Positions 33,331 to 43,289 of a stretch of DNA of 64,000 nt are shown here, one piece after another; position 1 is the stretch's first letter; every line of letters begins with the position of its first letter. Both the position numbers and the translations under genes were made by a program. Source of the stretch: JANQHS01 sp965227315 (GTDB lineage Bacteria; Bacteroidota; Bacteroidia; Cytophagales; CCMP332); NCBI GenBank assembly GCA_965227315.1, contig OZ245737.1:3100001-3164000 (forward strand). The letters are read 5' to 3'. The notes under the pieces are model-generated. The model did not search any database, was not told the origin of the DNA, and worked only from the letters and a program-made list of their open reading frames with translations.

Positions 33331-35781
33331 CTAAACTCCGAAGTTCAGCGCCAGTTTAAATACCAGGTTATCACCTATGTCGTCAAAGGCATACGGACCG
33401 TATCTATAAAAGGCTCCGAAACCTATACCTGTTTTGAGACCCAGGTTTCTAAATACAATGAGATCGTTGATAAATACACCGGATTCAAAGTATCCTTTTT
33501 CCATGGTGTTAAATGTAATTCCCTGGTGGTTCTCCGGAGACCTGAGATTTCCAAAACCAAAATTGTGACTCATTTCAACAGTGGGAAAATGATTCAGGAA
33601 CCCGATGGAGATCGGACCGAAATTATGTGAATAGAAAAGCGCAAACATCTGATCGGAGAGGAACTCGTTGTAGCGCATGGTTTCAAAGGCATTGTGGATC
33701 ACGATGGAGAATTCACGAAATCCTCCATGACCGTTGAACAACTTGGCATAAGGAAGATCGTTGGGTGTATAGTTGTATACCAGTTTGAAATGGCTTTTTC
33801 CATAGCCCAGGAATTTCTCTACAAATTCGACCTTGGATTCCCATTTGAAGTATTCATACTCGCCACCAAACCAGTTATTACCAAAGGTCATCCGGGCCCA
33901 AAAAACAGGATAGGGCTTTTTGATCGAAATTCTGTCCCAGACCGACTGGATAAATTGCTCTCCGTACCCCAGGCGAAACTGTAACCCCAGTTCCGAGTAT
34001 TCATAGAATTCGGGGTTTTGCCCCATAAAAAAATAATCATATTGTGGATTGTCCCTGGATCGCTGATATGAAAACCACCCCGAAAGGTATTTTGTAATTC
34101 TACCTCCGGTGCCCAGATTCACCCTGTCGGTCAGTTCGAAGATCTTCAATTGATAGGCCCGCAGCCTTTCCGTATTGAACATTCTTTTGTCTCTTTCATA
34201 CTCCGAAGCTCCTGATTCCCGCAGATCCCTTTCTGCAAGCACTTTTACCTCCCATAAAGGGGACTTGCCCGGGAAAATAGAGGCATCCAAACCAAACTTG
34301 GCCCGTTGATCTCCAAACCCATACCCTGCAAAACCACCGAACTTGATCATCCTCGAAAATCTGTGGTTGGTATGGAGCCCAAGTCCCAGGCGGATATCTT
34401 CATAGAGGTTGAAATTGATGATACGATTCATGTCAAAATCAACAGACCTGAAAGGGATCTTCCCATAATAGACCCTTTCTCCAAAAGTGGCCAGTCCTTC
34501 GAGGCTTTCAATTCTTCCGAGCGAATCAAAGAACTCAAGGGTTGCCTGATCTTCCGGAGTGAATTCTTCTTTTCTTAGGTCCTGCCAGGTCTCCGCAGCC
34601 TTGGAGATCGAGTCCGGATATTTGAGCACAACTTCATTATAGTATGCCGGCCTTTGGGAAATCGGGGAACCCGCTTCATCAAAATAGGTCCTCAAAGAAC
34701 CCTTGACCCCGCTTATGATCCCGATCCTTGAGATGTAGAAATCGGTTTTCAGGGTCCGGGGATATAGAAAAGAGTTTTTGAACTCATACTCCTCCACATG
34801 GACCAGTCTCAGCTTTGTCTCCAGGGCCGGTGCCGAGATCATTTTTTCCACTCTCTGTTGGGTGAGATTTACAAAAAGATACCCTTTAAGCTTTCCCACC
34901 CTTTTTCCCGCATGCGGGTGGAAAAGGACCACCATGATCGAGTCACCATTGAAGATCAGGGTATCGGAGGGAACAAAAAAGTACCTTTTGAATGGATTTC
35001 CCGCAATGGGATTGGGGTAATCCTTGTTGAGTATTCTGACATAATTCTGAAAAAGGCCGACGGGATTGGCTAAAGAATTTAGCGTGAAAAGAGAAGGATC
35101 GGCGATGCCGGTAATCTGTGCGGTCTCGATGACTTCTTGCTGGTTGTTCTGTTTCAGAAAATCCTTTCGGCTATAGGACTCAGCCAGGAAGAGGTGATGG
35201 GGTTTGCTGAATTCCGGTAACCTGAAGTTCCCGATCCTCCCAATTCTGTTGATCAGATATTTGGTCTGGTCCAGGTTTTCTACGCCGATGTGAAACTTGT
35301 TGTACAGGTATTGTGAATAACCTTTTGATCTGTCCGGATCATGAAGCCTGGTATTTTCGAAGATTAGGGCCAATCGGGTTTCGAGCCTCTTCTCGGTTTT
35401 TTTTTGGATGGGTAGCACGGCATTTTGAACCAGCCTGATTTGCAATTCTGTGACGCTGTCTCCCATGACCGAATAGGTCAATGTGCGGTGAAGCGGAACC
35501 CGGATAACCAGGGATTCAATTTGCCCGGCTTCCCTGATCTCAAAGTTTCCATCCTTATCACCCAGGTAATCGATTCCTGAAGGAAGTGCCTTGATATGTG
35601 GAAAGGGAACAGGCTGGGAATAAAGAGTACCGGAGATCTTGCCTTGGACAAGACTCTGAGAAGATGCCTGTGTAGCTATAAGAAGAATGAGGAGCGACCA
35701 GATCAGGAAAGCTGGCAGAAAGGTTCGGGATATGTTCCGAACATTTTTGGTTGTTTTATTGACCTCCGAAATGGAATTCAT
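33331..35781 (-). CDS. DUF5686 outer-membrane protein with carboxypeptidase-regulatory-like domain
   Basis: An 816-residue exported protein. A long N-terminal signal (FLIWSLLILLIATQASSQ) is followed by a carboxypeptidase-regulatory-like beta-sandwich (VQGKISGTLYSQPVPFPHIKALPSG, DKDGNFEI). A DUF5686 middle region comes next (ESYSRKDFLKQ, ILNKDYPNPIAGNPFKRYFFVPSDTLI), and then a C-terminal beta-barrel ends in LVFKLALNFGV. Proteins of this class are built like a reduced TonB-dependent receptor without a plug and are common in Bacteroidota; their function is unknown. The gene is monocistronic, 48 bases from icmF. Confidence 0.85.
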   Translation of the reverse strand: MNSISEVNKTTKNVRNISRTFLPAFLIWSLLILLIATQASSQSLVQGKISGTLYSQPVPFPHIKALPSGIDYLGDKDGNFEIREAGQIESLVIRVPLHRTLTYSVMGDSVTELQIRLVQNAVLPIQKKTEKRLETRLALIFENTRLHDPDRSKGYSQYLYNKFHIGVENLDQTKYLINRIGRIGNFRLPEFSKPHHLFLAESYSRKDFLKQNNQQEVIETAQITGIADPSLFTLNSLANPVGLFQNYVRILNKDYPNPIAGNPFKRYFFVPSDTLIFNGDSIMVVLFHPHAGKRVGKLKGYLFVNLTQQRVEKMISAPALETKLRLVHVEEYEFKNSFLYPRTLKTDFYISRIGIISGVKGSLRTYFDEAGSPISQRPAYYNEVVLKYPDSISKAAETWQDLRKEEFTPEDQATLEFFDSLGRIESLEGLATFGERVYYGKIPFRSVDFDMNRIINFNLYEDIRLGLGLHTNHRFSRMIKFGGFAGYGFGDQRAKFGLDASIFPGKSPLWEVKVLAERDLRESGASEYERDKRMFNTERLRAYQLKIFELTDRVNLGTGGRITKYLSGWFSYQRSRDNPQYDYFFMGQNPEFYEYSELGLQFRLGYGEQFIQSVWDRISIKKPYPVFWARMTFGNNWFGGEYEYFKWESKVEFVEKFLGYGKSHFKLVYNYTPNDLPYAKLFNGHGGFREFSIVIHNAFETMRYNEFLSDQMFALFYSHNFGPISIGFLNHFPTVEMSHNFGFGNLRSPENHQGITFNTMEKGYFESGVFINDLIVFRNLGLKTGIGFGAFYRYGPYAFDDIGDNLVFKLALNFGV

Positions 35782-35810
35782 GAAGCAGCCCGAAATTACT
35801 CAATAAGATC

Positions 35811-38123
35811 TCAACCGGGATCTTTCTTTTCAGGAACTCCAAGTAGTCTTTTCAACGCTCTCAGGGCTCCTACATTTCTAGGTGCATAAATTGCCTGGTA
35901 TAGACTTTCTTTTTCGGTTTTAGTCAAATGCCAACTCAGTGCTGCCCTTTGCCATCTCTCTTGTCCTTTCTTTCCCATATAATCGGTATGGTACTTTGGG
36001 TCATACTCGAAGTCAATGACCCAGATTTTGGTCTCAAGCGTAGCATTAATGTATTCAAGATGGGAGTCATTGTTCATTTCCTGTGCTTCACCCCACATTG
36101 TATATAGCCCGGCGATAGGATTCAGGATCTTCGAGAAAAGCGAAGGAAAGTTTCGTTTTTCTATTTCCCTGATCTTCTCGTTGTCCCTGAGCCTTAGAAT
36201 AATGACCCCTGAGGTATTTTCCTCGATCCAATCTCGAAAGACCCAGATGAATCTGGTGGCATCGATCGTTCCAAAGTTGTCGCTCAGGCCTGCATCCATA
36301 ATAAGCATGGGAGGGTCGCTGGGTAAAGAAATATTCGGAGTGATATAGGGGAAGGTGGCATTCATTCTCAGAGCGGTGACAAACTCCAGATTTTCAGGAT
36401 CTTGATCCTGAAAAAATCTTTGAAATTCTATGGATTTGATGTGGGTGTTCAGGGTTTTATCAACTCCGGGAATTCCCCTGTTCATATATGAAACATGATG
36501 AGGTGAAATAAAAAGCTTCCTTCCGTCATTGATGATGGTGGGACCTAAGAGAACCAAGGGGATCTCTCCGGCCTTTTCTTCTTTTTGATAGCCAAACACT
36601 TTTTTGTCCATGATATAGTCGGTGTTTTTCATCAGTTGGTCCTCAAAAGCATATCCTCTATCCCTGTATATCGCAGATCCGGATGGCTCATTGTACCTCG
36701 GGAATCTGAGAAACAGATCACTCACGGTCATGGAAAGAATGATGGGGTTTAGGATGTCTTTGGCCATATTCTCCAGATATTGTTCATCCGATGGGTCGAT
36801 CGGCAATCCCTGCATTTTCCGCCTTTTCAGCTCCCGATAGTAAGAGGCACCGATCATTCCTCCTGATGCTCCTGTGATCATGAAGCTATGGTCGAATACC
36901 CGGCCTTGGGTAGCGGTATCGATTTTTTGAAGCACATTGAAACACCATACCGCTGACCTTTGACCCCCACCGGTCGTTCCGATGAAGATCATTTTTGGTT
37001 TTACCGAATCAGGAAATTTCTTTCTCCAGTTATTGAGGATCAGAATGGTGGAATCATAATCCGACCTGAAAAGCGAATCGGAAGAAAGCGAGTCCAGTCT
37101 TTTTGTATCATATCCGGCTCCTGGCGGGGTATAATTCATTCCAATGGCAATATTGGTTTTTTGGAATGAGCCCTGCTTGTACATGAAATTTATGATGACC
37201 ACCAGCAGTATCAGAAAGGTTACCGCCCAACCTCTCAACCAATAGCTGAATGCTCCCACAAACATCATGATCAGAGAACCAAGAAGTAATCCACTCGCCG
37301 CGGCTGGAATTTGGAATAGCGGGTTCTCTCGATAGTATCCCAGGATGATAATCGAAATGAAGGCGAGAACCTCTAGCATCAGGGCATTGAAATGATTCTG
37401 GTCGAATACCCGGACTATGGCTTCGCGGTCCACCCTTGAGTTGGGCACCACATTTTTTAGAAATGGCTTATAGCTCCAGTAATTGGAAATGCGGATCTTC
37501 TTTGATCTTCTTGCCCCGTACAAACGGCTAAGGATGTTCCACCGGCTCCAGGGCACCCTTTTTAGATTTTGATCCAGGTTATTGACAAAGTGCCTGATGT
37601 AATCCTTGTTGGTGGCGAAGAAATAAAGGAAGATCAACAAAGTGGTGACGATCATACCGATCAAGAAGCCCATCAGGTCACTAAATATCAGAGGAGGGGG
37701 GTTGCCTTTGAGAAAATGGGTCGACTGGAATTTCCAGAAGCTGAAACAATAGAATAAGAGGAAGAAAAACGGAATTATGGAATTGTTGAGGCAGAAATGC
37801 ACAAATGGCCTTTTGATCGTTCCCAGGAAATTAAAATGGTGGCTGTCCAGTATATAGCAGGTGATATGATAGGACATCATGAAAGCTCCGAATGCTCCCC
37901 CGAGTATGAGCATGCTTAGAAAATTAACCTCGCCCAGGTATTCCGGGTCCAGAAATAGATAAGGAATTCCAAGCACCCTTCCCATTTGCATGGAGGTGAT
38001 ACCGAAGAGGATGGCCCAGAGCAAAAGAAGCAGCTGATTCTTTTTAAAATGCAGTAATAGCAGTTGCATCGGGAAGCTCCTCCAGATCCTATCAAGCCTA
38101 TCGATGAAACTCTTTAAAGACAT
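35811..38123 (-). CDS. Membrane-tethered patatin-like phospholipase
   Basis: A 770-residue protein. The first 330 residues hold about seven hydrophobic helices (for example LLLLLWAILFGITSMQ, VTTLLIFLYFFAT and GWAVTFLILLVVIINF). The C-terminal half is a patatin lipase domain with the oxyanion loop GTTGGGQRSAVW, the nucleophile elbow TGASGGMIGA (serine near 420) and the catalytic aspartate in IMDAGLSDNFG (near 608). It should hydrolyse acyl chains of lipids at the inner membrane. The side on which the domain lies cannot be told from sequence alone. Confidence 0.88.
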   Translation of the reverse strand: MSLKSFIDRLDRIWRSFPMQLLLLHFKKNQLLLLLWAILFGITSMQMGRVLGIPYLFLDPEYLGEVNFLSMLILGGAFGAFMMSYHITCYILDSHHFNFLGTIKRPFVHFCLNNSIIPFFFLLFYCFSFWKFQSTHFLKGNPPPLIFSDLMGFLIGMIVTTLLIFLYFFATNKDYIRHFVNNLDQNLKRVPWSRWNILSRLYGARRSKKIRISNYWSYKPFLKNVVPNSRVDREAIVRVFDQNHFNALMLEVLAFISIIILGYYRENPLFQIPAAASGLLLGSLIMMFVGAFSYWLRGWAVTFLILLVVIINFMYKQGSFQKTNIAIGMNYTPPGAGYDTKRLDSLSSDSLFRSDYDSTILILNNWRKKFPDSVKPKMIFIGTTGGGQRSAVWCFNVLQKIDTATQGRVFDHSFMITGASGGMIGASYYRELKRRKMQGLPIDPSDEQYLENMAKDILNPIILSMTVSDLFLRFPRYNEPSGSAIYRDRGYAFEDQLMKNTDYIMDKKVFGYQKEEKAGEIPLVLLGPTIINDGRKLFISPHHVSYMNRGIPGVDKTLNTHIKSIEFQRFFQDQDPENLEFVTALRMNATFPYITPNISLPSDPPMLIMDAGLSDNFGTIDATRFIWVFRDWIEENTSGVIILRLRDNEKIREIEKRNFPSLFSKILNPIAGLYTMWGEAQEMNNDSHLEYINATLETKIWVIDFEYDPKYHTDYMGKKGQERWQRAALSWHLTKTEKESLYQAIYAPRNVGALRALKRLLGVPEKKDPG

Positions 38124-38180
38124 TTGTCAGGGAATATAATAATCCAACGAACAAAAGGGATGCTCCGATGCCTGATTTAC

Positions 38181-38188
38181 TATTTTTG
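38181..38188 (+). promoter_or_regulatory. -7 element TATTTTTG before lepA
   Basis: TATTTTTG followed by C matches TAnnTTTG and lies 15 bases before the ATG at 38204. It falls inside the longer reading frame that begins at 38168, which argues for the later start codon. Confidence 0.5.
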
Positions 38189-38203
38189 CAGCGATTTTTT
38201 GAG

Positions 38204-39994
38204 ATGGACAGGATAAGGAACTTTTGCATCATAGCCCATATTGATCATGGGAAATCGACCCTCGCCGACCGGCTTTTGGAAGCCACCGGTACTGTGACGA
38301 GTCGTGAAATGGAAGATCAGGTATTGGATGATATGGACCTCGAAAAGGAAAGGGGCATAACCATCAAAAGCCATGCGATCCAAATGATCTACAAGCATGA
38401 AGGAACAGAGTATGTTCTGAACCTCATAGATACTCCAGGACATGTGGATTTTTCCTACGAGGTTAGCCGGGCAATTGCCGCATGTGAGGGAGCTCTGTTG
38501 ATCGTTGATTCCTCTCAGGGTATTGAAGCTCAGACCATCTCCAATTTGTACCTGGCACTTGAACATGATCTGGAGATCATTCCTGTACTCAATAAGATCG
38601 ACCTGCCGGGCTCCATGGTTGAGGAGGTTTCCGACCAGATCATCGATCTTCTTGGCTGTGCACCTGAGGATATCATCAAGGCCAGTGCGAAAGAGGGGAT
38701 TGGGATCAAGGAGATCCTCAGCCATATCGTGGAAAAGGTACCTCCGCCAAAAGGTGATGAAAGCGGCCCGCTGCAAGCACTGATCTTTGATTCTGTATAT
38801 AATCCCTATAGGGGGATTGAAGTCCTTTTCCGGGTATACAACGGCAAGATCTCTAAGGATGATCAGGTGAAATTTGTCAATACCGGCAAGGAATATGACG
38901 CAGATGAGATCGGTGTGCTCGGATTGAAGAACCAGGCCAGAAAAACCATCTCGGCAGGTGATGTTGGTTATTTGATCTCGGGGATCAAAGTCGCGCGAGA
39001 GGTGAAGGTTGGAGATACCATTACCCATGTAGAGAATCCATGCGGAGAAGCTATCCAGGGGTTTGAGGATGTGAAACCGATGGTTTTTGCAGGGATATAT
39101 CCGGTGGATACCTCTGAGTTTGAGGAGTTGAGAACCAGCATGGAAAAGCTCCAACTCAACGATGCTTCCCTGGTTTGGGAACCTGAGACCTCAGCCGCCC
39201 TGGGGTTTGGATTTCGCTGTGGCTTCCTGGGAATGCTTCATATGGAGATCGTTCAGGAAAGGCTGGAACGAGAGTTTGGAATGACCGTGATTACCACTGT
39301 TCCTTCCGTTGAATATGAAGTATTTCAAACCGATGGATCAAATTTCAAGGTTCATTCCCCCGCTGAAATGCCGGAGCCAAACCATATAGACAAGGTGGAA
39401 GAACCTATGGTAAAGGCTCAGATCATTACCAAAGATGAATACGTGGGTGCGATCATGAGCCTTTGTATTGACAGGAGAGGGAACCTGGTCAATCAGGTCT
39501 ATCTGACTTCCTCGAGAGTGGAGCTGATCTTTGAAATTCCACTCGCTGAGATCGTTTTTGATTTCTTCGACAAATTGAAAACCATTTCCCGCGGCTATGC
39601 CTCTTTGGATTATGAGTTTTCGGGTTTCAAAAAATCCGATCTCTCAAAGTTGGATATTCTCCTGAACGGCGAAAAAGTCGATGCACTTTCTGCGATCGTG
39701 CACAAAAAGAAAGCCTATGATTGGGGTAAGCGGATCTGTGAAAAGCTGAAAGAACTCTTGCCAAGGCAACAGTTTGAAATCGCCATCCAGGCGGCGATCG
39801 GCCAAAAGGTCATCGCCCGTGAAACGGTAAAGGCTCTGAGAAAGAACGTAACGGCAAAATGTTATGGCGGGGATATTACCCGTAAAAGGAAGCTCCTGGA
39901 AAAGCAGAAGAAAGGAAAGAAAAGAATGAGGCAGGTCGGAAGTGTGGAAATTCCCCAAGAGGCATTTATGGCGGTTTTGCAGATCGAATCCTAA
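38204..39994 (+). CDS. lepA: Elongation factor 4 (LepA)
   Basis: A 596-residue translational GTPase that back-translocates or remodels stalled ribosomes. The G motifs are complete: AHIDHGKSTLADRL, DTPGHVDFSYEVSRA and NKIDLPG. ERGITIKSH is the switch region, and the LepA-specific C-terminal domain ends with YGGDITRKRKLLEKQKKGKKRM. The start at 38204 (MDRIRNFCIIAHID) matches the usual beginning of the family. A start at 38168 would add 12 residues and contain the promoter. The stop overlaps the next gene's start (TAATG). Confidence 0.97.
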   Translation: MDRIRNFCIIAHIDHGKSTLADRLLEATGTVTSREMEDQVLDDMDLEKERGITIKSHAIQMIYKHEGTEYVLNLIDTPGHVDFSYEVSRAIAACEGALLIVDSSQGIEAQTISNLYLALEHDLEIIPVLNKIDLPGSMVEEVSDQIIDLLGCAPEDIIKASAKEGIGIKEILSHIVEKVPPPKGDESGPLQALIFDSVYNPYRGIEVLFRVYNGKISKDDQVKFVNTGKEYDADEIGVLGLKNQARKTISAGDVGYLISGIKVAREVKVGDTITHVENPCGEAIQGFEDVKPMVFAGIYPVDTSEFEELRTSMEKLQLNDASLVWEPETSAALGFGFRCGFLGMLHMEIVQERLEREFGMTVITTVPSVEYEVFQTDGSNFKVHSPAEMPEPNHIDKVEEPMVKAQIITKDEYVGAIMSLCIDRRGNLVNQVYLTSSRVELIFEIPLAEIVFDFFDKLKTISRGYASLDYEFSGFKKSDLSKLDILLNGEKVDALSAIVHKKKAYDWGKRICEKLKELLPRQQFEIAIQAAIGQKVIARETVKALRKNVTAKCYGGDITRKRKLLEKQKKGKKRMRQVGSVEIPQEAFMAVLQIES

Positions 39995-41616
39995 TGATGA
40001 AATACATTTGGCTCATTTTGATCGTCTTCGGAATTAGTTGTTCCTCTCCTACAGAAGAGGAAGTTATAAAACCCAAACTGGTTATTGGCTTTGTCGTGGA
40101 TCAGATGAGATATGATCTGCTACATCGATTTGAAACGGAGTTTGGAGAGGGTGGATTCAAGAGGCTTCAGAATGAAGGGATGCTTTTCAGGAATTGCAGG
40201 TATGATTATGCTCAGACCCTTACCGGCCCCGGTCATGCAAGCATTGCAGCAGGAGCTCCTCCCTCGGTGCATGGAATAGCCGCCAATGGCTGGTTCGATG
40301 TACAGAAAATGGAAGAGATCTACGCGGTTTATGATCCCGAAGCTGTTGTGGTTGGCTTCGAGGGACGTGATTCTGTGAATGGGGTTTCACCTGCCAATTT
40401 GAAGACAGAAACGATCGGGGATGTGTTTAAATCAGCATATGGACCGGAATCCAAAGTATTGGGAGTCTCCCTGAAGGATAGGGCCAGTATTCTTTCGGCA
40501 GGCAGATCTGCAGATGCCGCTTTTTGGATCCGGTCTTCCGGTTATTGGGCGACTTCGGATTTTTATTTGGAAGAGCTTCCTACTTGGGTGAAAGACTGGA
40601 ACGAAGGAGGTGCTCTCAGGAAATATGAAAATGAAGTATGGGACCGGGCTATGGAAAGCTATCCTTCGACTACGGATAAGGAAGTCGGATTTGAAAGGGT
40701 CTTTAGAGGTCAGGGGCATCCGGGTTTTCCCAAGAACTACGCCGATCTTGTTCAAAAAAACGGGTATCCCGTTCTTGCAGTCAGTCCCTTTGGAAATACC
40801 GAGATCATTGATTTCGGAATGGAGGCGATTCGCCAATACTCATTAGGTAAGGATGAAATTCCGGATTATCTCGGGCTAAGTATTTCATGCACCGATAAAA
40901 TAGGCCATGCCTATGGCCCATATTCCGAGGAAATCGCGGATACCTACATACGTTTAGACAAGGAAATTGAGAGGTTCCTAAATTTCCTTGATCAGGAGAT
41001 CGGTCAAGATGATTACACGTTTTTTCTGACAGCAGATCATGGAATAGCCAATATTCCCGGCAGAATTGATTCTGTAAACAACGGGGGAGGAAAGGTTCCG
41101 ATCAAAAAATATTTTGACACCCTGAATGTGATGCTGGAGAAGAAATTTGGAGATTCAAATATTGCTGCCTACTACCATGATGAGCAGATCTGGATGGACA
41201 TGTGGAAGATCTACGAAAAAGGTCTTGATATGGAGCAGATTTCCCTAACCGTTTTGGACTATTTGGAATCAAAGCCCGAGATCAGAAAGGTGATCATCAC
41301 CGATGGGCTCAATGCGGATGGCGAACTTGATGCGCTTGTGTTGAATGGTATTTATAAAGGTCGTTCGGGGCAATACTTCGTACTCTATGAACCGGGCTTT
41401 GTCGAGTCATGGCAAACCGGGGTTGACCATGGTTCTCCCTATGATTATGACAGGCATATTCCGTTAATATTTTATGGTTCCGGGATTCATAACGGGGTTT
41501 CGAAAGAAAATGTGGCCCCAACTCAGATCACACCCAGCATTGCAAGGTTGTTGGGAATAGAGCCCCAGAATGGCTTCAAGGGGAAATTTCTTCCTGATCT
41601 AAATTACTCTGAATAG
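39994..41616 (+). CDS. pafA: PafA-type alkaline phosphatase lipoprotein
   Basis: A 540-residue alkaline-phosphatase-superfamily enzyme. A lipoprotein-like signal (LILIVFGISC) is followed by the first metal-site aspartate in VVDQMRYD. The nucleophile threonine is in TLTGPGHAS (T77). The PafA-type phosphate-binding residues are the asparagine in AANGWFD (N98) and SLKDR (K161, R163). Metal ligands DKIGHAYG, TADHGI and VDHGSPYDYD complete the site. PafA is a broad phosphomonoesterase that releases phosphate outside the cytoplasm and is typically expressed even when phosphate is plentiful. It is translationally linked to lepA. Confidence 0.9.
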   Translation: MMKYIWLILIVFGISCSSPTEEEVIKPKLVIGFVVDQMRYDLLHRFETEFGEGGFKRLQNEGMLFRNCRYDYAQTLTGPGHASIAAGAPPSVHGIAANGWFDVQKMEEIYAVYDPEAVVVGFEGRDSVNGVSPANLKTETIGDVFKSAYGPESKVLGVSLKDRASILSAGRSADAAFWIRSSGYWATSDFYLEELPTWVKDWNEGGALRKYENEVWDRAMESYPSTTDKEVGFERVFRGQGHPGFPKNYADLVQKNGYPVLAVSPFGNTEIIDFGMEAIRQYSLGKDEIPDYLGLSISCTDKIGHAYGPYSEEIADTYIRLDKEIERFLNFLDQEIGQDDYTFFLTADHGIANIPGRIDSVNNGGGKVPIKKYFDTLNVMLEKKFGDSNIAAYYHDEQIWMDMWKIYEKGLDMEQISLTVLDYLESKPEIRKVIITDGLNADGELDALVLNGIYKGRSGQYFVLYEPGFVESWQTGVDHGSPYDYDRHIPLIFYGSGIHNGVSKENVAPTQITPSIARLLGIEPQNGFKGKFLPDLNYSE

Positions 41617-42770
41617 ATCTCTGAATCCGGGAAGAATGACAGCCAGGCAAATGCAAAGTGCTGTCCATGAACTACCAACTCAAGCTTCCTGCCCTTCAAC
41701 CTTCCATCGATGCATTCACCGGCAAAGTTCCATTTTGATCCTGTTTGATCATCAAAAAAATCCTTTCCTACCTTTTTGAAGGTCACGATCCGTCCATCGA
41801 TCCATGGAGCATACACAACCGCCGTCCCTACATCTTTGGATTCCTTGATCTCGGATTCATCCAATACCGATACCACACCATCTTTATAGAAGATCACAAA
41901 GTGTTCCTCATGAAACTCATCATTGATCACTCCCTTTTTTTGAAGTGTACTCCAAGGGTAAAGTTTGTTGTAACCGTCGACATCTACATGAACGACCCTT
42001 TCGGTAGGAGGGAGCCTGTCGTCTATAGCGCCCCAATGTCTGAAACTTTCCCTCTTGAGGTCATCATACTTCTCATAGGGGTTTTTTCCGTAAGCTGTGA
42101 TCAGCGTTTCACTCTCAGGGTTGGATTTGGCCAGGATCTGGCCTCTGGGGTATTCGTTAAAGAATTCTTCAACAGAGAGCACCTTTGAGGGAAGAATATC
42201 GAGCAGTTTATTGGTGAGTTGCCCCACTATAGCCTCTCCGGTGAACTGCTGCCACCAGCTTTCGGTATATGTGTCCCACATGATCATATCGCTGTTTCTC
42301 AGCATTCCGGAGACACCGAATTCCAATGTCCGGTCTTCTCCGTTCACCAATAGCCTTCTGTCGAAGACGATCGCTGAATTGCAAAGCGGGCAGTAGGATA
42401 CAAGAATGGGAATTCCCGATAGCTCGTCATTTGCAAGTTCATGGAAGGTCAGGATATTCAAGGGGTAGGCTTTAGCCTTTCCGTCTATCTCGATGGATAC
42501 CACAGGTTCCTTGGCGAAGTATGTGGTATCTGCCTGATCCCTCTTGAGAAATTTGGGATCTTTGAAGACCGGAAAAGCATCACGGTCGAGAAGCGCTTTG
42601 ATCTCGTACAACTCCACCGAGCGAACGGAGGTATCCGTTTTCCATCGCGGATCAATTCTGTCTGGGTTTTCGATCTGCCCTATGGCGATGATTGGAAGGA
42701 GCAGGGCAACGGTCAGGGTGGTCAGTCTTGGAAGCACACCTAAAAATAATATCTGCCCCCGAAATGGCAA
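41604..42770 (-). CDS. DUF3179 exported protein with CPLC motif
   Basis: A 388-residue exported protein of the DUF3179 family. Conserved blocks include KAYPLNILTFHELAND, SYCPLCNSAIVFDR with a CxxC pair, FGVSGMLRNSDMIMWD and ESWWQQFTGEAIVG. The CxxC and its surroundings look redox- or metal-linked, but the activity is unknown. The frame opens at a TTG (42770); a GTG at 42737 begins a cleaner signal peptide (LPRLTTLTVALLLPIIAIG) and may be the true start. It lies 30 bases after the CnrX-like gene and may belong to that operon. It overlaps pafA by 13 bases. Confidence 0.85.
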   Translation of the reverse strand: MPFRGQILFLGVLPRLTTLTVALLLPIIAIGQIENPDRIDPRWKTDTSVRSVELYEIKALLDRDAFPVFKDPKFLKRDQADTTYFAKEPVVSIEIDGKAKAYPLNILTFHELANDELSGIPILVSYCPLCNSAIVFDRRLLVNGEDRTLEFGVSGMLRNSDMIMWDTYTESWWQQFTGEAIVGQLTNKLLDILPSKVLSVEEFFNEYPRGQILAKSNPESETLITAYGKNPYEKYDDLKRESFRHWGAIDDRLPPTERVVHVDVDGYNKLYPWSTLQKKGVINDEFHEEHFVIFYKDGVVSVLDESEIKESKDVGTAVVYAPWIDGRIVTFKKVGKDFFDDQTGSKWNFAGECIDGRLKGRKLELVVHGQHFAFAWLSFFPDSEIYSE

Positions 42771-42800
42771 TCGAAAACCGACCGAAGTAGGAGGTTCAGA

Positions 42801-43289
42801 TCAATCCAGGCCTTCCTTTTTTCTTTCAGCCCGACGCTCCCTTTCCATTGATTGGATCAATCGACGGAATTTTCTTCTTTGCTCATCGTCAAGATTTTGA
42901 TAGAGGCGATGAAGGTGTTCGTAATGTTGCTTTTCGATCTCTGCTTGTGCCTTCGCAATATCCTCATATACTTCCTCAAGGTTTTGGGAAATGCTATCCT
43001 GAAATGCCATTGCTCTCAGCTCCTTTTTCAAGGCTGCCACCCTTTTTTGCTCGGCTTTCATTTTTTCCCTATGGCGTTTTTGAACTTCCCGAAACATTTT
43101 TTCCTGCTCTCTGGAAAGATCCAAAGCTCTTTTGAGAGCCTTTTCGGTTCTGGGATGACGATCGAACGAATCCCTATGGAACCTGGGATGCCCATGAAAT
43201 CGGAAAAGCCAGAAAAGCGTAGCAAAATTGATCAGGATCAATATCGCTATAGCTATCCAAAGGGTCCGGATTTGGGAAAAAAAACTCAT
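42801..43289 (-). CDS. Periplasmic Spy/CnrX-like heavy-metal sensor, membrane anchored
   Basis: A 162-residue protein with an N-terminal anchor (LWIAIAILILINFATLFWLF). A histidine-rich stretch follows (RFHGHPRFHRDSFDRHPR) and then a four-helix, Arg/Glu/Lys-rich region (LSREQEKMFREVQKRHREKM, LDDEQRRKFRRLI). That matches the CnrX/ZraP/Spy-like fold. In CnrX systems the periplasmic protein binds metal and signals through the anti-sigma factor. It overlaps the small membrane-protein gene by four bases and follows the sigma factor in the same operon. Confidence 0.75.
   Translation of the reverse strand: MSFFSQIRTLWIAIAILILINFATLFWLFRFHGHPRFHRDSFDRHPRTEKALKRALDLSREQEKMFREVQKRHREKMKAEQKRVAALKKELRAMAFQDSISQNLEEVYEDIAKAQAEIEKQHYEHLHRLYQNLDDEQRRKFRRLIQSMERERRAERKKEGLD

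Noticed and set aside
38180..39154. 324-codon frame antisense to lepA
   Set aside because: lepA is certain and highly conserved. The opposite frame has no domain, signal or promoter.
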